Below are positions 16,221-24,806 of a stretch of 64,000 bases of DNA, in pieces. Source of the stretch: Gammaproteobacteria bacterium (GTDB lineage Bacteria; Pseudomonadota; Gammaproteobacteria; Natronospirales; REEB76); contig DATEHU010000040.1 in assembly GCA_035279405.1 (NCBI GenBank), positions 1 through 64,000 of the forward strand, given 5' to 3'. Position numbers and translations under genes: made by a program. The notes beneath the pieces were generated by a model that saw nothing but the letters and a program-made list of their open reading frames with translations, made no database searches and was not told the origin of the DNA. Position 1 is the first letter of the stretch. Every line of letters begins with the position of its first letter.

Positions 16221-17287
16221 GGGGTATGGCTCTCGTAGGGGAAACTCAGGTGCACACGATACACGCCATCGACCGCCTGGGCGTCAAGCGTGGCATGGTC
16301 CGGCCAGGCCAGCGCCAGCCGCTGGCGCACGTTGTCGAGCGCAATCCGGTTGCCGCGCCGCCGCGGGGCGCCCTCGGGCGGCAGCGGGTTGCTGATCAGG
16401 ATGTTCAGGGTCCTGGCCTCGAAACGGCCGACCACGTCCACGCTGCCGCCGTGCGGCTGGGGCTCGATGCCGTGATAGATGGCGTTTTCCAGCAGCGGCT
16501 GCAGCATCAATTGCGGCACGTTCGCATCCACGGGCAACGCGTCAATCTGCCAGTTGACCTTGAGACGCTCGCCCAGACGCAATTCCTCGATGCCCAGGTA
16601 CTGGCGCGTTATGGCCAGCTCGTCGCTCAGTGGCACCATCGGGCTGGTCTGCTTGAGGCTGGCGCGAAACAGATCGGAGAGATCCTCGATGGTGCGTTCC
16701 GCCAGGTCCGGGGTGCTGCGAATCAGGGCCGCGATGGTGTTCATGCTGTTGAACAGGAAATGCGGGCGGATGCGCGACTGCAGCACCTCGATGCGTGCGC
16801 GCGCCTCGCGCTGCACGTTGGCTTTCCACTGATGTTGCACGTAGAAATAGCGCAGCACCAGCACGCTGACGATGGCGCAGATGATGAGGTTGCGCAACAG
16901 GAAACCGCCATGACTGCCGGGCAGGAAACCCTGGCCGATGCCGGTATAGCGTGCGAGCTCGAAAGCCACTTCGCTCAGCACTCCGGTGGTGATGAGCAGC
17001 AGGATAAAACTTACGCCGGCGGCGTGACGCAGCGGCATACGCCGCAGGTACTTGCGTGTGGCGCACAGCACCCCGGCGCTGGTGAGTGCGATCCATTGTA
17101 AAAACAGCGAAATGCGCGCCAGGTCCAGCCACAGGGCCGGACCCTCGCCCGGCAGGTTGCGCGCCACCACCAGCACGAAGGCGGTGAGTTCGGCGATCAG
17201 CACCACGATCAATACCACCGGCGCGGAGCAGAAATCCGGCAGGAAAAACTCGTCGGTTGCGCGTCGGGCGTATTCGGCTTTAGCCAT
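16217..17287 (-). CDS. algZ: AlgZ/FimS-type LytS-family sensor histidine kinase
   Basis: This protein of about 356 residues carries four hydrophobic helices between residues 20 and 145. The His_kinase domain follows, with IRPHFLFNSMNTIAALI as the phospho-acceptor His region (about residue 178), QYLGIEELRLGERL, and an ATPase region LLENAIYHGIEPQPHGG. The ATG at 17287 is used; a TTG 12 codons upstream is possible. It is cotranscribed with algR. The atypical LytS/YehU kinase class lacks several Bergerat-fold motifs of standard kinases. Confidence 0.92.
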   Translation of the reverse strand: MAKAEYARRATDEFFLPDFCSAPVVLIVVLIAELTAFVLVVARNLPGEGPALWLDLARISLFLQWIALTSAGVLCATRKYLRRMPLRHAAGVSFILLLITTGVLSEVAFELARYTGIGQGFLPGSHGGFLLRNLIICAIVSVLVLRYFYVQHQWKANVQREARARIEVLQSRIRPHFLFNSMNTIAALIRSTPDLAERTIEDLSDLFRASLKQTSPMVPLSDELAITRQYLGIEELRLGERLKVNWQIDALPVDANVPQLMLQPLLENAIYHGIEPQPHGGSVDVVGRFEARTLNILISNPLPPEGAPRRRGNRIALDNVRQRLALAWPDHATLDAQAVDGVYRVHLSFPYESHTP

Positions 17288-17364
17288 GTACACCAGTGTC
17301 GGCGGTTCCGCTGCGGCCGGCAAGGGTACCGGCAGGTTTGCGCCGTGCGGCCAGCGCGCCCGGC

Positions 17365-18231
17365 TCAGTGCCCGAACAGTTGGCGCTTGAGACGGAACAA
17401 GGCCGAAATGTCCTCGTCCCCGTGTCCGTCCTGCATGAGGCGTCGGTAATGTACGCGCGTCATTTCCACCACCGGCAACTGCACACCGTGCGCCACGGCC
17501 ATCTGCTGCACGATGCCCAGGTCTTTGTCATGCAGGCTGACCTTGAAGCCCAGCGGGTAGCGGCCCTCCCTCATCGTGGGGCCACGGTGCGCCATGAACC
17601 ATGAACCGGCCGCGCCGCTGCCGACCACGTCAATTACTTTGTCTAACGGCAAACCTTCGGCTTCCGCAAAGGCCAGAGCTTCGGTGACCGCTTGGGCGAT
17701 GCCGGCCACGGCAATCTGGTTCACCGCCTTGGTGGCCTGGCCGGCGCCCACCGGGCCCATGAGCACAATGCGCTTGCCGAGTGCTTTCAGAATTGGCTGT
17801 GCACGTTGGAAAGGTTTTTCCTTGCCGCCGCACATGATGGCGAGCATGGCGTGCTTCGCGCCCTCAGTGCCGCCGGAAACCGGGCAGTCGACAAAATCAA
17901 TTTTGCGTTTGGAAAGACGCGCGGCGGCTTCACGCGCAGTCGCGGCGCTCACCGTGGAGCAGTCAATCACCAGGCTCCCCGGCTTGAGTGTTGCGGCCAG
18001 CGCGTCTATGACTTGCAGCACGTCCTGATCAGCCGCGACGCAAATCACCACGGCGTCGCACAATCCGGCCAGTGCGCTGATGTCTTGCGCCGCAACACAG
18101 CCGGTTTCCTGCGCCAGTGCCTCAGCCTTCGCGCCTGTGCGGTTGAATACTGCGGTGAGCAATTTCGCCCTGTGCAGATTGAGCGCCATGGGATAGCCCA
18201 TGGCACCGAGACCGATAAATCCCACTTTCAT
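17365..18231 (-). CDS. 3-hydroxyisobutyrate dehydrogenase family NAD(P)-binding oxidoreductase
   Basis: This 288-residue protein starts at ATG 18231 with GGGGAG upstream. The Rossmann motif GFIGLGAMGYPMALNL is at the N-terminus. The beta-hydroxyacid dehydrogenase motifs follow: DCPVSGGTEGA near residue 118, VLMGPVGAGQATKAVNQ (catalytic Lys near residue 168) and GFKVSLHDKDL. It could act on 3-hydroxyisobutyrate, tartronate semialdehyde or glyoxylate-related substrates. The neighbours do not decide. It is read in the same direction as the membrane protein upstream. Confidence 0.85.
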   Translation of the reverse strand: MKVGFIGLGAMGYPMALNLHRAKLLTAVFNRTGAKAEALAQETGCVAAQDISALAGLCDAVVICVAADQDVLQVIDALAATLKPGSLVIDCSTVSAATAREAAARLSKRKIDFVDCPVSGGTEGAKHAMLAIMCGGKEKPFQRAQPILKALGKRIVLMGPVGAGQATKAVNQIAVAGIAQAVTEALAFAEAEGLPLDKVIDVVGSGAAGSWFMAHRGPTMREGRYPLGFKVSLHDKDLGIVQQMAVAHGVQLPVVEMTRVHYRRLMQDGHGDEDISALFRLKRQLFGH

Positions 18232-18299
18232 GGATGCGTACTCCCCGGGTCTGCTGGAAACATCAATTGCTGAGGCCGCTCTTTGGTCAGACGATGGTA

Positions 18300-19607
18300 T
18301 CAAGACATCAGTGACGAATTATCGAGCACGCGATGCAGCGCCGTGATGCGCGTGTGCCAGGGATGCGCCCGCGCAGCCAGCAGCGGTTGGAGTGCCGCCA
18401 GCGCCGCCGCATCGTCTTTGCGGATCTCGGCCAGGTAGCGTGCGCTCAGGAATTGCAAGGAAATGGTGATGTCCGTGCCCGGGTGGCGAGCGCTGATTCC
18501 GGCGACAATTTTTTCGAACAGGCCGAAGCGCCGGATTTGCAGCGCGGTTTCGGCGAGCGGGACGCCGTGTGCCAGCCTGCGCGGCTCGAAACGCCAGGCA
18601 ATATCCAGGCATTGTTCGTAAATATCCAGCGCGCGTTCGCGCCGCATTTCCTCCAGCAGTACTTCCATGAGTTTCGCGCCGGCGAGCAGGGCCAGCGCCA
18701 TATGCCGGCGTGCGCGCAGCGCCTCGAAAAGTTGCTCGTGGAAAACCCGTGCCTGTAGCGGCGTTACGGCAGGCGCGAGCACCAGCACGGCCGCCGCGTG
18801 GGCATGGTTTTGCGCTGCCAGGCGGTCAATGTTTTGCAGCAGGCGATTGAGCGCAGCCTGCCGCGCTTCGGTTTGGCGTGTCTCCTGTGTGGGTTTGTCT
18901 GTTGCCACGCTCAGCCCGAGCTGGTCCTGGCGGTGATACGCGACAAAGCCCAATGTATGGCAGGCGAGAATCAGACAGTAAAGGAGCAGCATGTAGGCCA
19001 GTGCCGAGACGAGATGCCGGCCAAGCACGATGGCTATCGCAAGAGCCGTGATCATGACCGCGCAAATCATCAGATAGGCAAATCCCGTTCGCCAAATAAA
19101 CAGCACCAGCTTGACCGGATTGAGTGCTTGCCAGAAGCGGTCTTCCATGGCCAAAAGTGCGATGAACGCCGGCAGGAAAAACAGCATGACAATCGCGAGC
19201 CAGCGTGCCGCGGACTGATGATGGAACACCGCGAAATACGCCGGAACCATTTCGAGAAAGACCAGATAAGCCAGCAGCAGGCCGATGCTGCCGAAATCAA
19301 ATTCACTGAAAACCTCGGTGCCCAGCGGCGGCGGTAGCGCATGTCCCGAAGCTGTATCGCCCACCACTTCGAGCGCATAGAAGCACAGCCAGCAAGCCAG
19401 TAGCGCGAGCATGGCCAAGCCGAACACGCCGGCCTGGAACGTCAGGGCGAGCAGTGCGCCCAATACCACCAGCACGCCCAACGCATAACCGCGTACCGGA
19501 TAACGCAACAACTGCGGGAGATAGCTCCACAAGGAAGCCGCCTCGGCCATGTGTCGGTCGGCCGCCGAGTCCTGGAATTTCACACTGCTGTTGGAGTCGC
19601 GGTCCAT
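18300..19607 (-). CDS. Multipass membrane protein of unknown function
   Basis: This protein of about 435 residues has seven or eight hydrophobic segments between residues 35 and 235 (e.g. GALLALTFQAGVFGLAMLAL, IVMLFFLPAFIALLAM, MICAVMITALAIAIVL). A soluble helical C-terminal half of about 200 residues follows, with TPR-like features. I recognise no family. The ATG at 19607 is chosen; TTG 19643 and ATG 19550 are alternatives without clear Shine-Dalgarno. It is 69 bp upstream of the dehydrogenase gene. It may be conserved in related genomes as a DUF family, but I cannot name one. Confidence 0.68.
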   Translation of the reverse strand: MDRDSNSSVKFQDSAADRHMAEAASLWSYLPQLLRYPVRGYALGVLVVLGALLALTFQAGVFGLAMLALLACWLCFYALEVVGDTASGHALPPPLGTEVFSEFDFGSIGLLLAYLVFLEMVPAYFAVFHHQSAARWLAIVMLFFLPAFIALLAMEDRFWQALNPVKLVLFIWRTGFAYLMICAVMITALAIAIVLGRHLVSALAYMLLLYCLILACHTLGFVAYHRQDQLGLSVATDKPTQETRQTEARQAALNRLLQNIDRLAAQNHAHAAAVLVLAPAVTPLQARVFHEQLFEALRARRHMALALLAGAKLMEVLLEEMRRERALDIYEQCLDIAWRFEPRRLAHGVPLAETALQIRRFGLFEKIVAGISARHPGTDITISLQFLSARYLAEIRKDDAAALAALQPLLAARAHPWHTRITALHRVLDNSSLMS

Positions 19608-19700
19608 GCGCGTCACGATCAGCCAGGGATGTGGGGCAGGCAATTCGCGGAAGTTCGGGATTCGCCGCCCGGGGTTTTAACCGCGGCCAAGGATGCGTTC

Positions 19701-21005
19701 CTAGGTACCGGCAGTTTTTGCCGGCTGCGGCTCAACGGCGCGGATACCGCGCAATTGCCGGCTGGCCAGGCAGCAGAGTGCAATCACGGTAAGCGCCAGG
19801 CCAGCGATGCCGAACAAAGCGCCCAGCGAGATCACCTTGAGCAGGGCCCCGGCGATCGCGGCTGAGATCGGCCCCAGCCCCATAAAGGTAAATATCAAAA
19901 TGCTCATGGTGCGGCCCATCAGTTCCTGCGGCACGCGCTGCTGAATCCAGGTAAATATCGCGATTTGCACGATGCCGGTGAGCAATCCGACGCACAGCAG
20001 CAATACCGCACCACTGTAGGTCGCGTGCACGAGCGTCAGGCCGGCGACCGCCAGACCGGAGAGCGCATCGAAGCCGAGCACCATGAAGCCCAGGCGGCCG
20101 CGCAGCAGACGGGTGCCCACTCCCGACAGGAAACTGCCGGCGAACATGCCCACACCGTTCGCGGTCATGAGGATGCCGAGCGAGGCCGCGCCCATGTTGA
20201 GACGCGTGTCCGCCAGCACCGGCAGTCCCACCTGGATCGGGCCGCCCACGAAGACGGAGACGATGGCGACGTACAGCACGAAGGCGCGCAACGGCAGATC
20301 CTTCCACACGCCGTGCAGGCCGGCCGCCACGCTGGCGAACATGCCGCCGCGGGCCGCGGCCGGATGGAAATCAGCGCGGATACGGATCATGAGCAATGAA
20401 ACCAGCGACGCGACAAAACTGACCGCATCGATGCTGAACGCCAGACCCATGCCGCGCGCGTCCGGCAGGTGTTGCGCGGACACTGCATGCGCGCCGAGCG
20501 CGATCACGAATCCGGCCAGCACCGGCCCGACGATCAACGCCAACTGACGCATACCCATGAACAGCGCGTTGGCCGAGCGCAACTGCTGCAGCTCCACGAG
20601 CTGCGGCAGGATGGCCGTGCCCGCCGGATAGGCGAACGCCGTGGACAGGCCGATGCCGAGCGCCAGCAGATAAATCATCCACATGTGGATGGCGCCGGTC
20701 AGTACCAGCACCGCCAGGATCACGATGCACGCGGCGTTGGCGGCGCGCGCTTCGAGCAGCACGCGCCGCGGCGAGCGCCGGTCCACGACCGCGCCGCCGA
20801 TGAGCATGAAGGCTGCGCGCGGAAACGCCATCACCGCCAGCACGATGCCGAGCGCCGCGGGATTGCCGGTGAGCTTCAGCACCAGCCATGGCAGCGCCAC
20901 CAGCGTGAATTGATCGCCGATCGCCGAAATCGAGCTGCCGCCGAACAGCAGCGTGAAGTTGCGGTTGGCGAAGAGCGAGGCGCGAGCTTGGGGTGGCGAT
21001 TGCAT
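19701..21005 (-). CDS. MFS transporter, EntS-like (MFS_3)
   Basis: This 434-residue protein is predicted to cross the inner membrane 12 times. It begins FANRNFTLLFGGSSISAIGDQ and has the A-like loop VDRRSPRRVLLEARAAN between helices 2 and 3. It also has FVGGPIQVGLPVLAD and VPQELMGRTMSI in the second half, which places it in the MFS_3/EntS exporter group. Substrate is unknown; small-molecule or siderophore efflux is typical. It stands downstream of speA, separated by a repeat-rich intergenic region. Confidence 0.83.
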   Translation of the reverse strand: MQSPPQARASLFANRNFTLLFGGSSISAIGDQFTLVALPWLVLKLTGNPAALGIVLAVMAFPRAAFMLIGGAVVDRRSPRRVLLEARAANAACIVILAVLVLTGAIHMWMIYLLALGIGLSTAFAYPAGTAILPQLVELQQLRSANALFMGMRQLALIVGPVLAGFVIALGAHAVSAQHLPDARGMGLAFSIDAVSFVASLVSLLMIRIRADFHPAAARGGMFASVAAGLHGVWKDLPLRAFVLYVAIVSVFVGGPIQVGLPVLADTRLNMGAASLGILMTANGVGMFAGSFLSGVGTRLLRGRLGFMVLGFDALSGLAVAGLTLVHATYSGAVLLLCVGLLTGIVQIAIFTWIQQRVPQELMGRTMSILIFTFMGLGPISAAIAGALLKVISLGALFGIAGLALTVIALCCLASRQLRGIRAVEPQPAKTAGT

Positions 21006-21102
21006 TTCTGGTTACCGGTGCGAAACGCTTCGAGTGCGGGCGGTTGTGAGGAAGTCAGGCGGTTCGTTGCATGTGAGCGGATGCGGGAATGATGAGTCAA
21101 CA

Positions 21103-21147
21103 TCCTCACAGGGCGCGTAGCGCCCGGCCTCACTTCCTTACCCCTCA
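21103..21147 (-). repeat. Heptamer repeat and small hairpin at the speA 3' end
   Basis: On the minus strand TGAGGGG, TAAGGAAG and TGAGGCC (21147-21126) belong to the TGAGGNG family seen at 3774 and 54607. The TGA of the first unit is the speA stop codon. A GGGCGC-GTA-GCGCCC hairpin follows (21125-21111). It may serve as the speA transcript end, although no T-tract is present. Confidence 0.6.
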
Positions 21148-23031
21148 CTTCTCGAGATAGGTGTAGCCCTTGAGGCCTTCTTCCAGTTCCTTCAGATACT
21201 GGGCGCGCTGGTAGGGATCAAGAGCCGTGGCCAGGTCAATCTTGCTGCGGTAGCGCACCACCAGGTCGCTGGGTTCAAAGTGCACGTAGCGCAGCACTTC
21301 CTCGACCGTGTCGCCCTGTTCGGACTTGAGCAGCTTGTAGCCGTTGGCGGCGTCCAGTTCGACATTCACCGAGTCGGTGTCGCCGAACAGGTTGTGCATG
21401 TCGCCGAGGATTTCCTGGTAAGCGCCCACCATGAAAAAGCCCAGGTAATAAGGTTCGCCGTTGTGCATGGCGTGCACCGGCATGGTGGCCTCGAGTTCTT
21501 CCTCGTCCACGTACTGTTCGATGCGGCCGTCGGAGTCACAAGTCAGGTCCTGCAGGACAGCGCGCCGCGTGAGCGGCTCTTCGAGGCGGTGCACCGGCAT
21601 GATGGGAAACACCTGATCAATGGCCCAGACATCCGGCACCGACTGGAACACGCTCATATTGCAGAAGAACTTGTCCGCGAGTTTCTCGTCAATTTCGAAT
21701 ATCGCATCGGAGTGCGCGCGCGTGGTGGGCTTGAGACCGTCACGCACCTTGCGACAGGTGGCATGGTAAATCTGCTCGGCGCGCGCGCGCTGCTCGAGCG
21801 TCAGCACGCCGTGGATGTACATCGTCTGGGCCTCGCCGTTCCAGTAGAGCGCATCCTGATAGACCTCGAGCAGCGAACGGCCATCGGTGTTCTCGTAATC
21901 CTCCCACAGGTCCATGAGGATCTGCGGATCCTCGGGGTCGGGCGCGGTGAGCGGCTTGTCGGGTATGGACTCGCGGTCCACCACTTCGGTCACGAGCACC
22001 GCGTGATGCGCGGTAATGGCACGTCCCGACTCGGTGATGATGCCGGGGTGCGGCAGCTCGTATTCCTCGCAGATTTCCCACAGCGAACGCACGATAGTGT
22101 TGGCATACTGCTCCATGCTGTAGTTCATGGAGCAGGAGCTGCGCGAGCGCGTGCCTTCGTAGTCCACGCCGAGTCCCCCGCCCACGTCCAGGATACGCAC
22201 GCCCACACCCAGTTCCGCGAGTTCCGCGAAACAGCGGCCGGCTTCGAGCATGCCGCGCTGCACGTCGCGGATGTTGGCGATCTGCGAGCCCAGATGGAAA
22301 TGCAGCAGCTGCAGGCAGTTGAGCATGCCCGCGGTCCGGAGCCGCTCCACGGCTTCCAGAATCTGTCCGGCCGACAGGCCGAACTTGGATTTCTCGCCGC
22401 CGGTGTGCTCCCACTTGCCGCGCCCGGTGCTGGTCAGGCGCACGCGCACGCCGAGCGTGGGTTTGACGCGCATCTCGGCCGCTTCCTTGAGCAGCAGGTC
22501 CAGTTCGTTCAATTTTTCGATGACGATGTAAACCTTGTGACCGAGTTGCTGGCCGATGAGCGCTAGGCGCAGGTATTCGCGGTCCTTGTAGCCGTTACAC
22601 ACTATGGTGGCGCCGGGTGGCGCGAGCGCCAGCACCGCCAGCAATTCCGGTTTGCTGCCGGCTTCGAGACCCACGCGGCCCTCGCCGTGCCGGAGAATGT
22701 CCTCGACCACCGCGCGCTGCTGGTTGACCTTGATGGGATAGACCGCGGTATAGCCGGCCTTGTACTCGTGGTATTCCATGGCCTTGGCGAAGGCGTTGCA
22801 CAGCCGGTCCACGCGATCGCGCAAGATGTCGCCGAAGCGGAACAGCACCGGCAGGTTTAGATTCCACTTGCCGACCTCGGTGGCCAGCCGGTGCAGGTCC
22901 ACGCAGCCGTCCTCGCGCTTGCGCGTGGGGAATACCACCAGGTGCCCCTGGTCATTGATGTCGAAGTAGCCGTCGCCCCAGCGCAGCACATTGAAAATTT
23001 CGCGGGCGTCTTCGATCGGCTGGTTGCTCAT
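21145..23031 (-). CDS. speA: Biosynthetic arginine decarboxylase
   Basis: This 628-residue PLP enzyme makes agmatine from arginine for putrescine and spermidine synthesis. ATG 23031 (SNQPIEDAREIFNVLRWG) gives the usual family start; the TTG further upstream is unlikely. The PLP-lysine is in AVYPIKVNQQ (about residue 99). Other motifs are GYKDREYLRLAL, GEKSKFGLS, LLHFHLGSQIANI, LDVGGGLGVDYEG, and ESGRAI. The C-terminal PYYLGFFMVGAYQEILGD and residues near LFGDTDS complete the type III fold. It ends at a stop that is part of a heptamer repeat. Confidence 0.96.
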   Translation of the reverse strand: MSNQPIEDAREIFNVLRWGDGYFDINDQGHLVVFPTRKREDGCVDLHRLATEVGKWNLNLPVLFRFGDILRDRVDRLCNAFAKAMEYHEYKAGYTAVYPIKVNQQRAVVEDILRHGEGRVGLEAGSKPELLAVLALAPPGATIVCNGYKDREYLRLALIGQQLGHKVYIVIEKLNELDLLLKEAAEMRVKPTLGVRVRLTSTGRGKWEHTGGEKSKFGLSAGQILEAVERLRTAGMLNCLQLLHFHLGSQIANIRDVQRGMLEAGRCFAELAELGVGVRILDVGGGLGVDYEGTRSRSSCSMNYSMEQYANTIVRSLWEICEEYELPHPGIITESGRAITAHHAVLVTEVVDRESIPDKPLTAPDPEDPQILMDLWEDYENTDGRSLLEVYQDALYWNGEAQTMYIHGVLTLEQRARAEQIYHATCRKVRDGLKPTTRAHSDAIFEIDEKLADKFFCNMSVFQSVPDVWAIDQVFPIMPVHRLEEPLTRRAVLQDLTCDSDGRIEQYVDEEELEATMPVHAMHNGEPYYLGFFMVGAYQEILGDMHNLFGDTDSVNVELDAANGYKLLKSEQGDTVEEVLRYVHFEPSDLVVRYRSKIDLATALDPYQRAQYLKELEEGLKGYTYLEK

Positions 23032-23152
23032 GGGCGTCGGATACCGCTGGCGGTCGGAAAAAACCGCGCAAGCGTACGGCAAGCGTGTGCAATATTAAAG
23101 AGGTCGGGGATGGTCAAATACAGATCGGATGGCGCTATGCCGGGCTCCGCAT

Positions 23153-23617
23153 TCAAGTGCCGGCACAGGCTTTGTCTACCTGTTGCTGCGTCTGCTCGCG
23201 GAGTTTCACCAGATCGTCCCCGGTGTAATACGCGGGGCTGGCGCTCGTCGAGTTGGTGATGACCCGATGGGTGTCCATGTAGGCCTGTAACTGCTTGCGT
23301 GCGGCGTCGCAGGCCTGCTGCTGTTGGGCCTTTTTGGCCGCGGCCTGTGCGGCTTCCTGCGCCGCCTTCTGTTGTGCAGCATCGGCCGCCGCCACCGATT
23401 TGACCAGCTGCTGCTGCTGCGCCACCCCGGTGGGATCGGGCGGCGGCGGTGCAACTTCGATTAGCTTGGCTTTGGTGGCGGCCGAGGGCGGCGGTGTCTG
23501 CGAATAATGCACGTTGCCCTGTGCGTCCACCCAGCGATAAACCTGCTGTGCCTGGGCCACGGCGAATACCAGGACGGCAGGCACAATCAGGGCCGGCAGC
23601 AGATATTTCACGTTCAT
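23153..23617 (-). CDS. DUF4124-containing exported protein
   Basis: This 154-residue protein has a signal peptide (cleavage near AQA-QQ, residue 24), followed by the DUF4124 motif VYRWVDAQGNVHYSQTPPP. A Gln/Ala-rich helical tail follows with Cys residues. DUF4124 proteins are small periplasmic proteins without an assigned function, often present in several copies in gammaproteobacteria. It overlaps its neighbour by four bases, so the two are translationally coupled. Confidence 0.88.
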   Translation of the reverse strand: MNVKYLLPALIVPAVLVFAVAQAQQVYRWVDAQGNVHYSQTPPPSAATKAKLIEVAPPPPDPTGVAQQQQLVKSVAAADAAQQKAAQEAAQAAAKKAQQQQACDAARKQLQAYMDTHRVITNSTSASPAYYTGDDLVKLREQTQQQVDKACAGT

Positions 23618-24039
23618 GGCGGCGAGGTCTGCGATGCGCAGGCCTGGGTCACGGTGTTTCTGGCTTGCGCGATCGCAGCGGCCTGCTGCTGCGCGTCAAG
23701 CTTTTGCTGTTTGCCGTCTTTTCCCAGGGTGTACAGATAGCTGGCGCTCATGTATTTCGCCAGAGTTTCACGCGCAGTCTTGCAGGCGGGGGAATCATCG
23801 CCCTTGATGGTGGTGAGGGCCGCGACCGCGGACGCAGCCGACGGCGCGCTGCGCGCGGCAGGTGCAAACTCGTCGGCGGAATTGACGATGGCTGTGGGCG
23901 CAAGCGTGGAGTTCGGCGGCACCGAGCTGTAATGCACGTTGCCGCTCTTGTCTACCCATTTGTAGACGGCGCCTTGGGCCAATGCCGCCGTCGTGATGAG
24001 CGTGGCCACCAGCAAAATCAGACTATGGGGTTTCATCAT
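23614..24039 (-). CDS. DUF4124-containing exported protein, paralogue
   Basis: This protein of about 141 residues starts at the ATG-ATG doublet 24039/24036 behind GAGG. It has a signal peptide (cleavage near ALA-QG) and the DUF4124 motif AVYKWVDKSGNVHYSSVPP. The rest is Ala-rich and helical, with a Cys in SPACKTARE and another in TQACAS. It is a tandem paralogue of the downstream gene, with a 4 bp overlap, and lies 7 bp after glnK on the same strand, so it may share the glnK transcript. Confidence 0.87.
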   Translation of the reverse strand: MMKPHSLILLVATLITTAALAQGAVYKWVDKSGNVHYSSVPPNSTLAPTAIVNSADEFAPAARSAPSAASAVAALTTIKGDDSPACKTARETLAKYMSASYLYTLGKDGKQQKLDAQQQAAAIAQARNTVTQACASQTSPP

Positions 24040-24046
24040 GCCATCC

Positions 24047-24415
<369 letters not shown>

Positions 24416-24498
24416 CTATCAGTCTAGCACCCCCTCCCGCACGCGGAGCGGGGTGCGGTATATACTGGCTGCGAACTGCGAGCGGCAAGGTAGCAGGC

Positions 24499-24777
24499 AT
24501 GGCGCTGGATCCCAAGATACTCGACGACCTCGCGCGGAAACTCGCCGACAGCGTGCCGGCGGGCCTGCGCGACTTCAAGGCAGATGCGGAAAGGAACTTC
24601 CGTGCGGTGCTGCAGAGCGTATTCGCCAAACTCGATCTGGTGACGCGCGAGGAATTCGACGTGCAGGCCGCGGTACTGTCGCGTACCCGTGAGCGCCTCG
24701 AGGAACTGGCCGCGCGCCTGCAGGAACTGGAAGCCGAGTTTGAAAGCCGCGCGGCCCCGGCTACAAGGAAAAAGTAA
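24499..24777 (+). CDS. ubiK: Ubiquinone biosynthesis accessory factor UbiK (YqiC/BMFP)
   Basis: This 92-residue protein is an all-helical coiled coil (residues 45-90, RTRERLEELAARLQELEAEF), with the N-terminal region LDPKILDDLARKLADSVPAG and LDLVTREEFDVQAAVL. It matches the UbiK/YqiC family, which assists aerobic ubiquinone biosynthesis and binds membranes. It is followed 29 bp later by comM, the usual gammaproteobacterial order. A possible -10 (TATACT, 24461-24466) lies 32 bases upstream. Confidence 0.93.
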   Translation: MALDPKILDDLARKLADSVPAGLRDFKADAERNFRAVLQSVFAKLDLVTREEFDVQAAVLSRTRERLEELAARLQELEAEFESRAAPATRKK

Positions 24778-24806
24778 TCGCCGCATCAGGGAAGGAATCG
24801 GCAAGG

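Noticed and set aside
21280-22566. A 428-codon plus-strand frame
   Set aside because: It is antisense to speA, a universal PLP enzyme with all motifs. High-GC third positions create long antisense frames.
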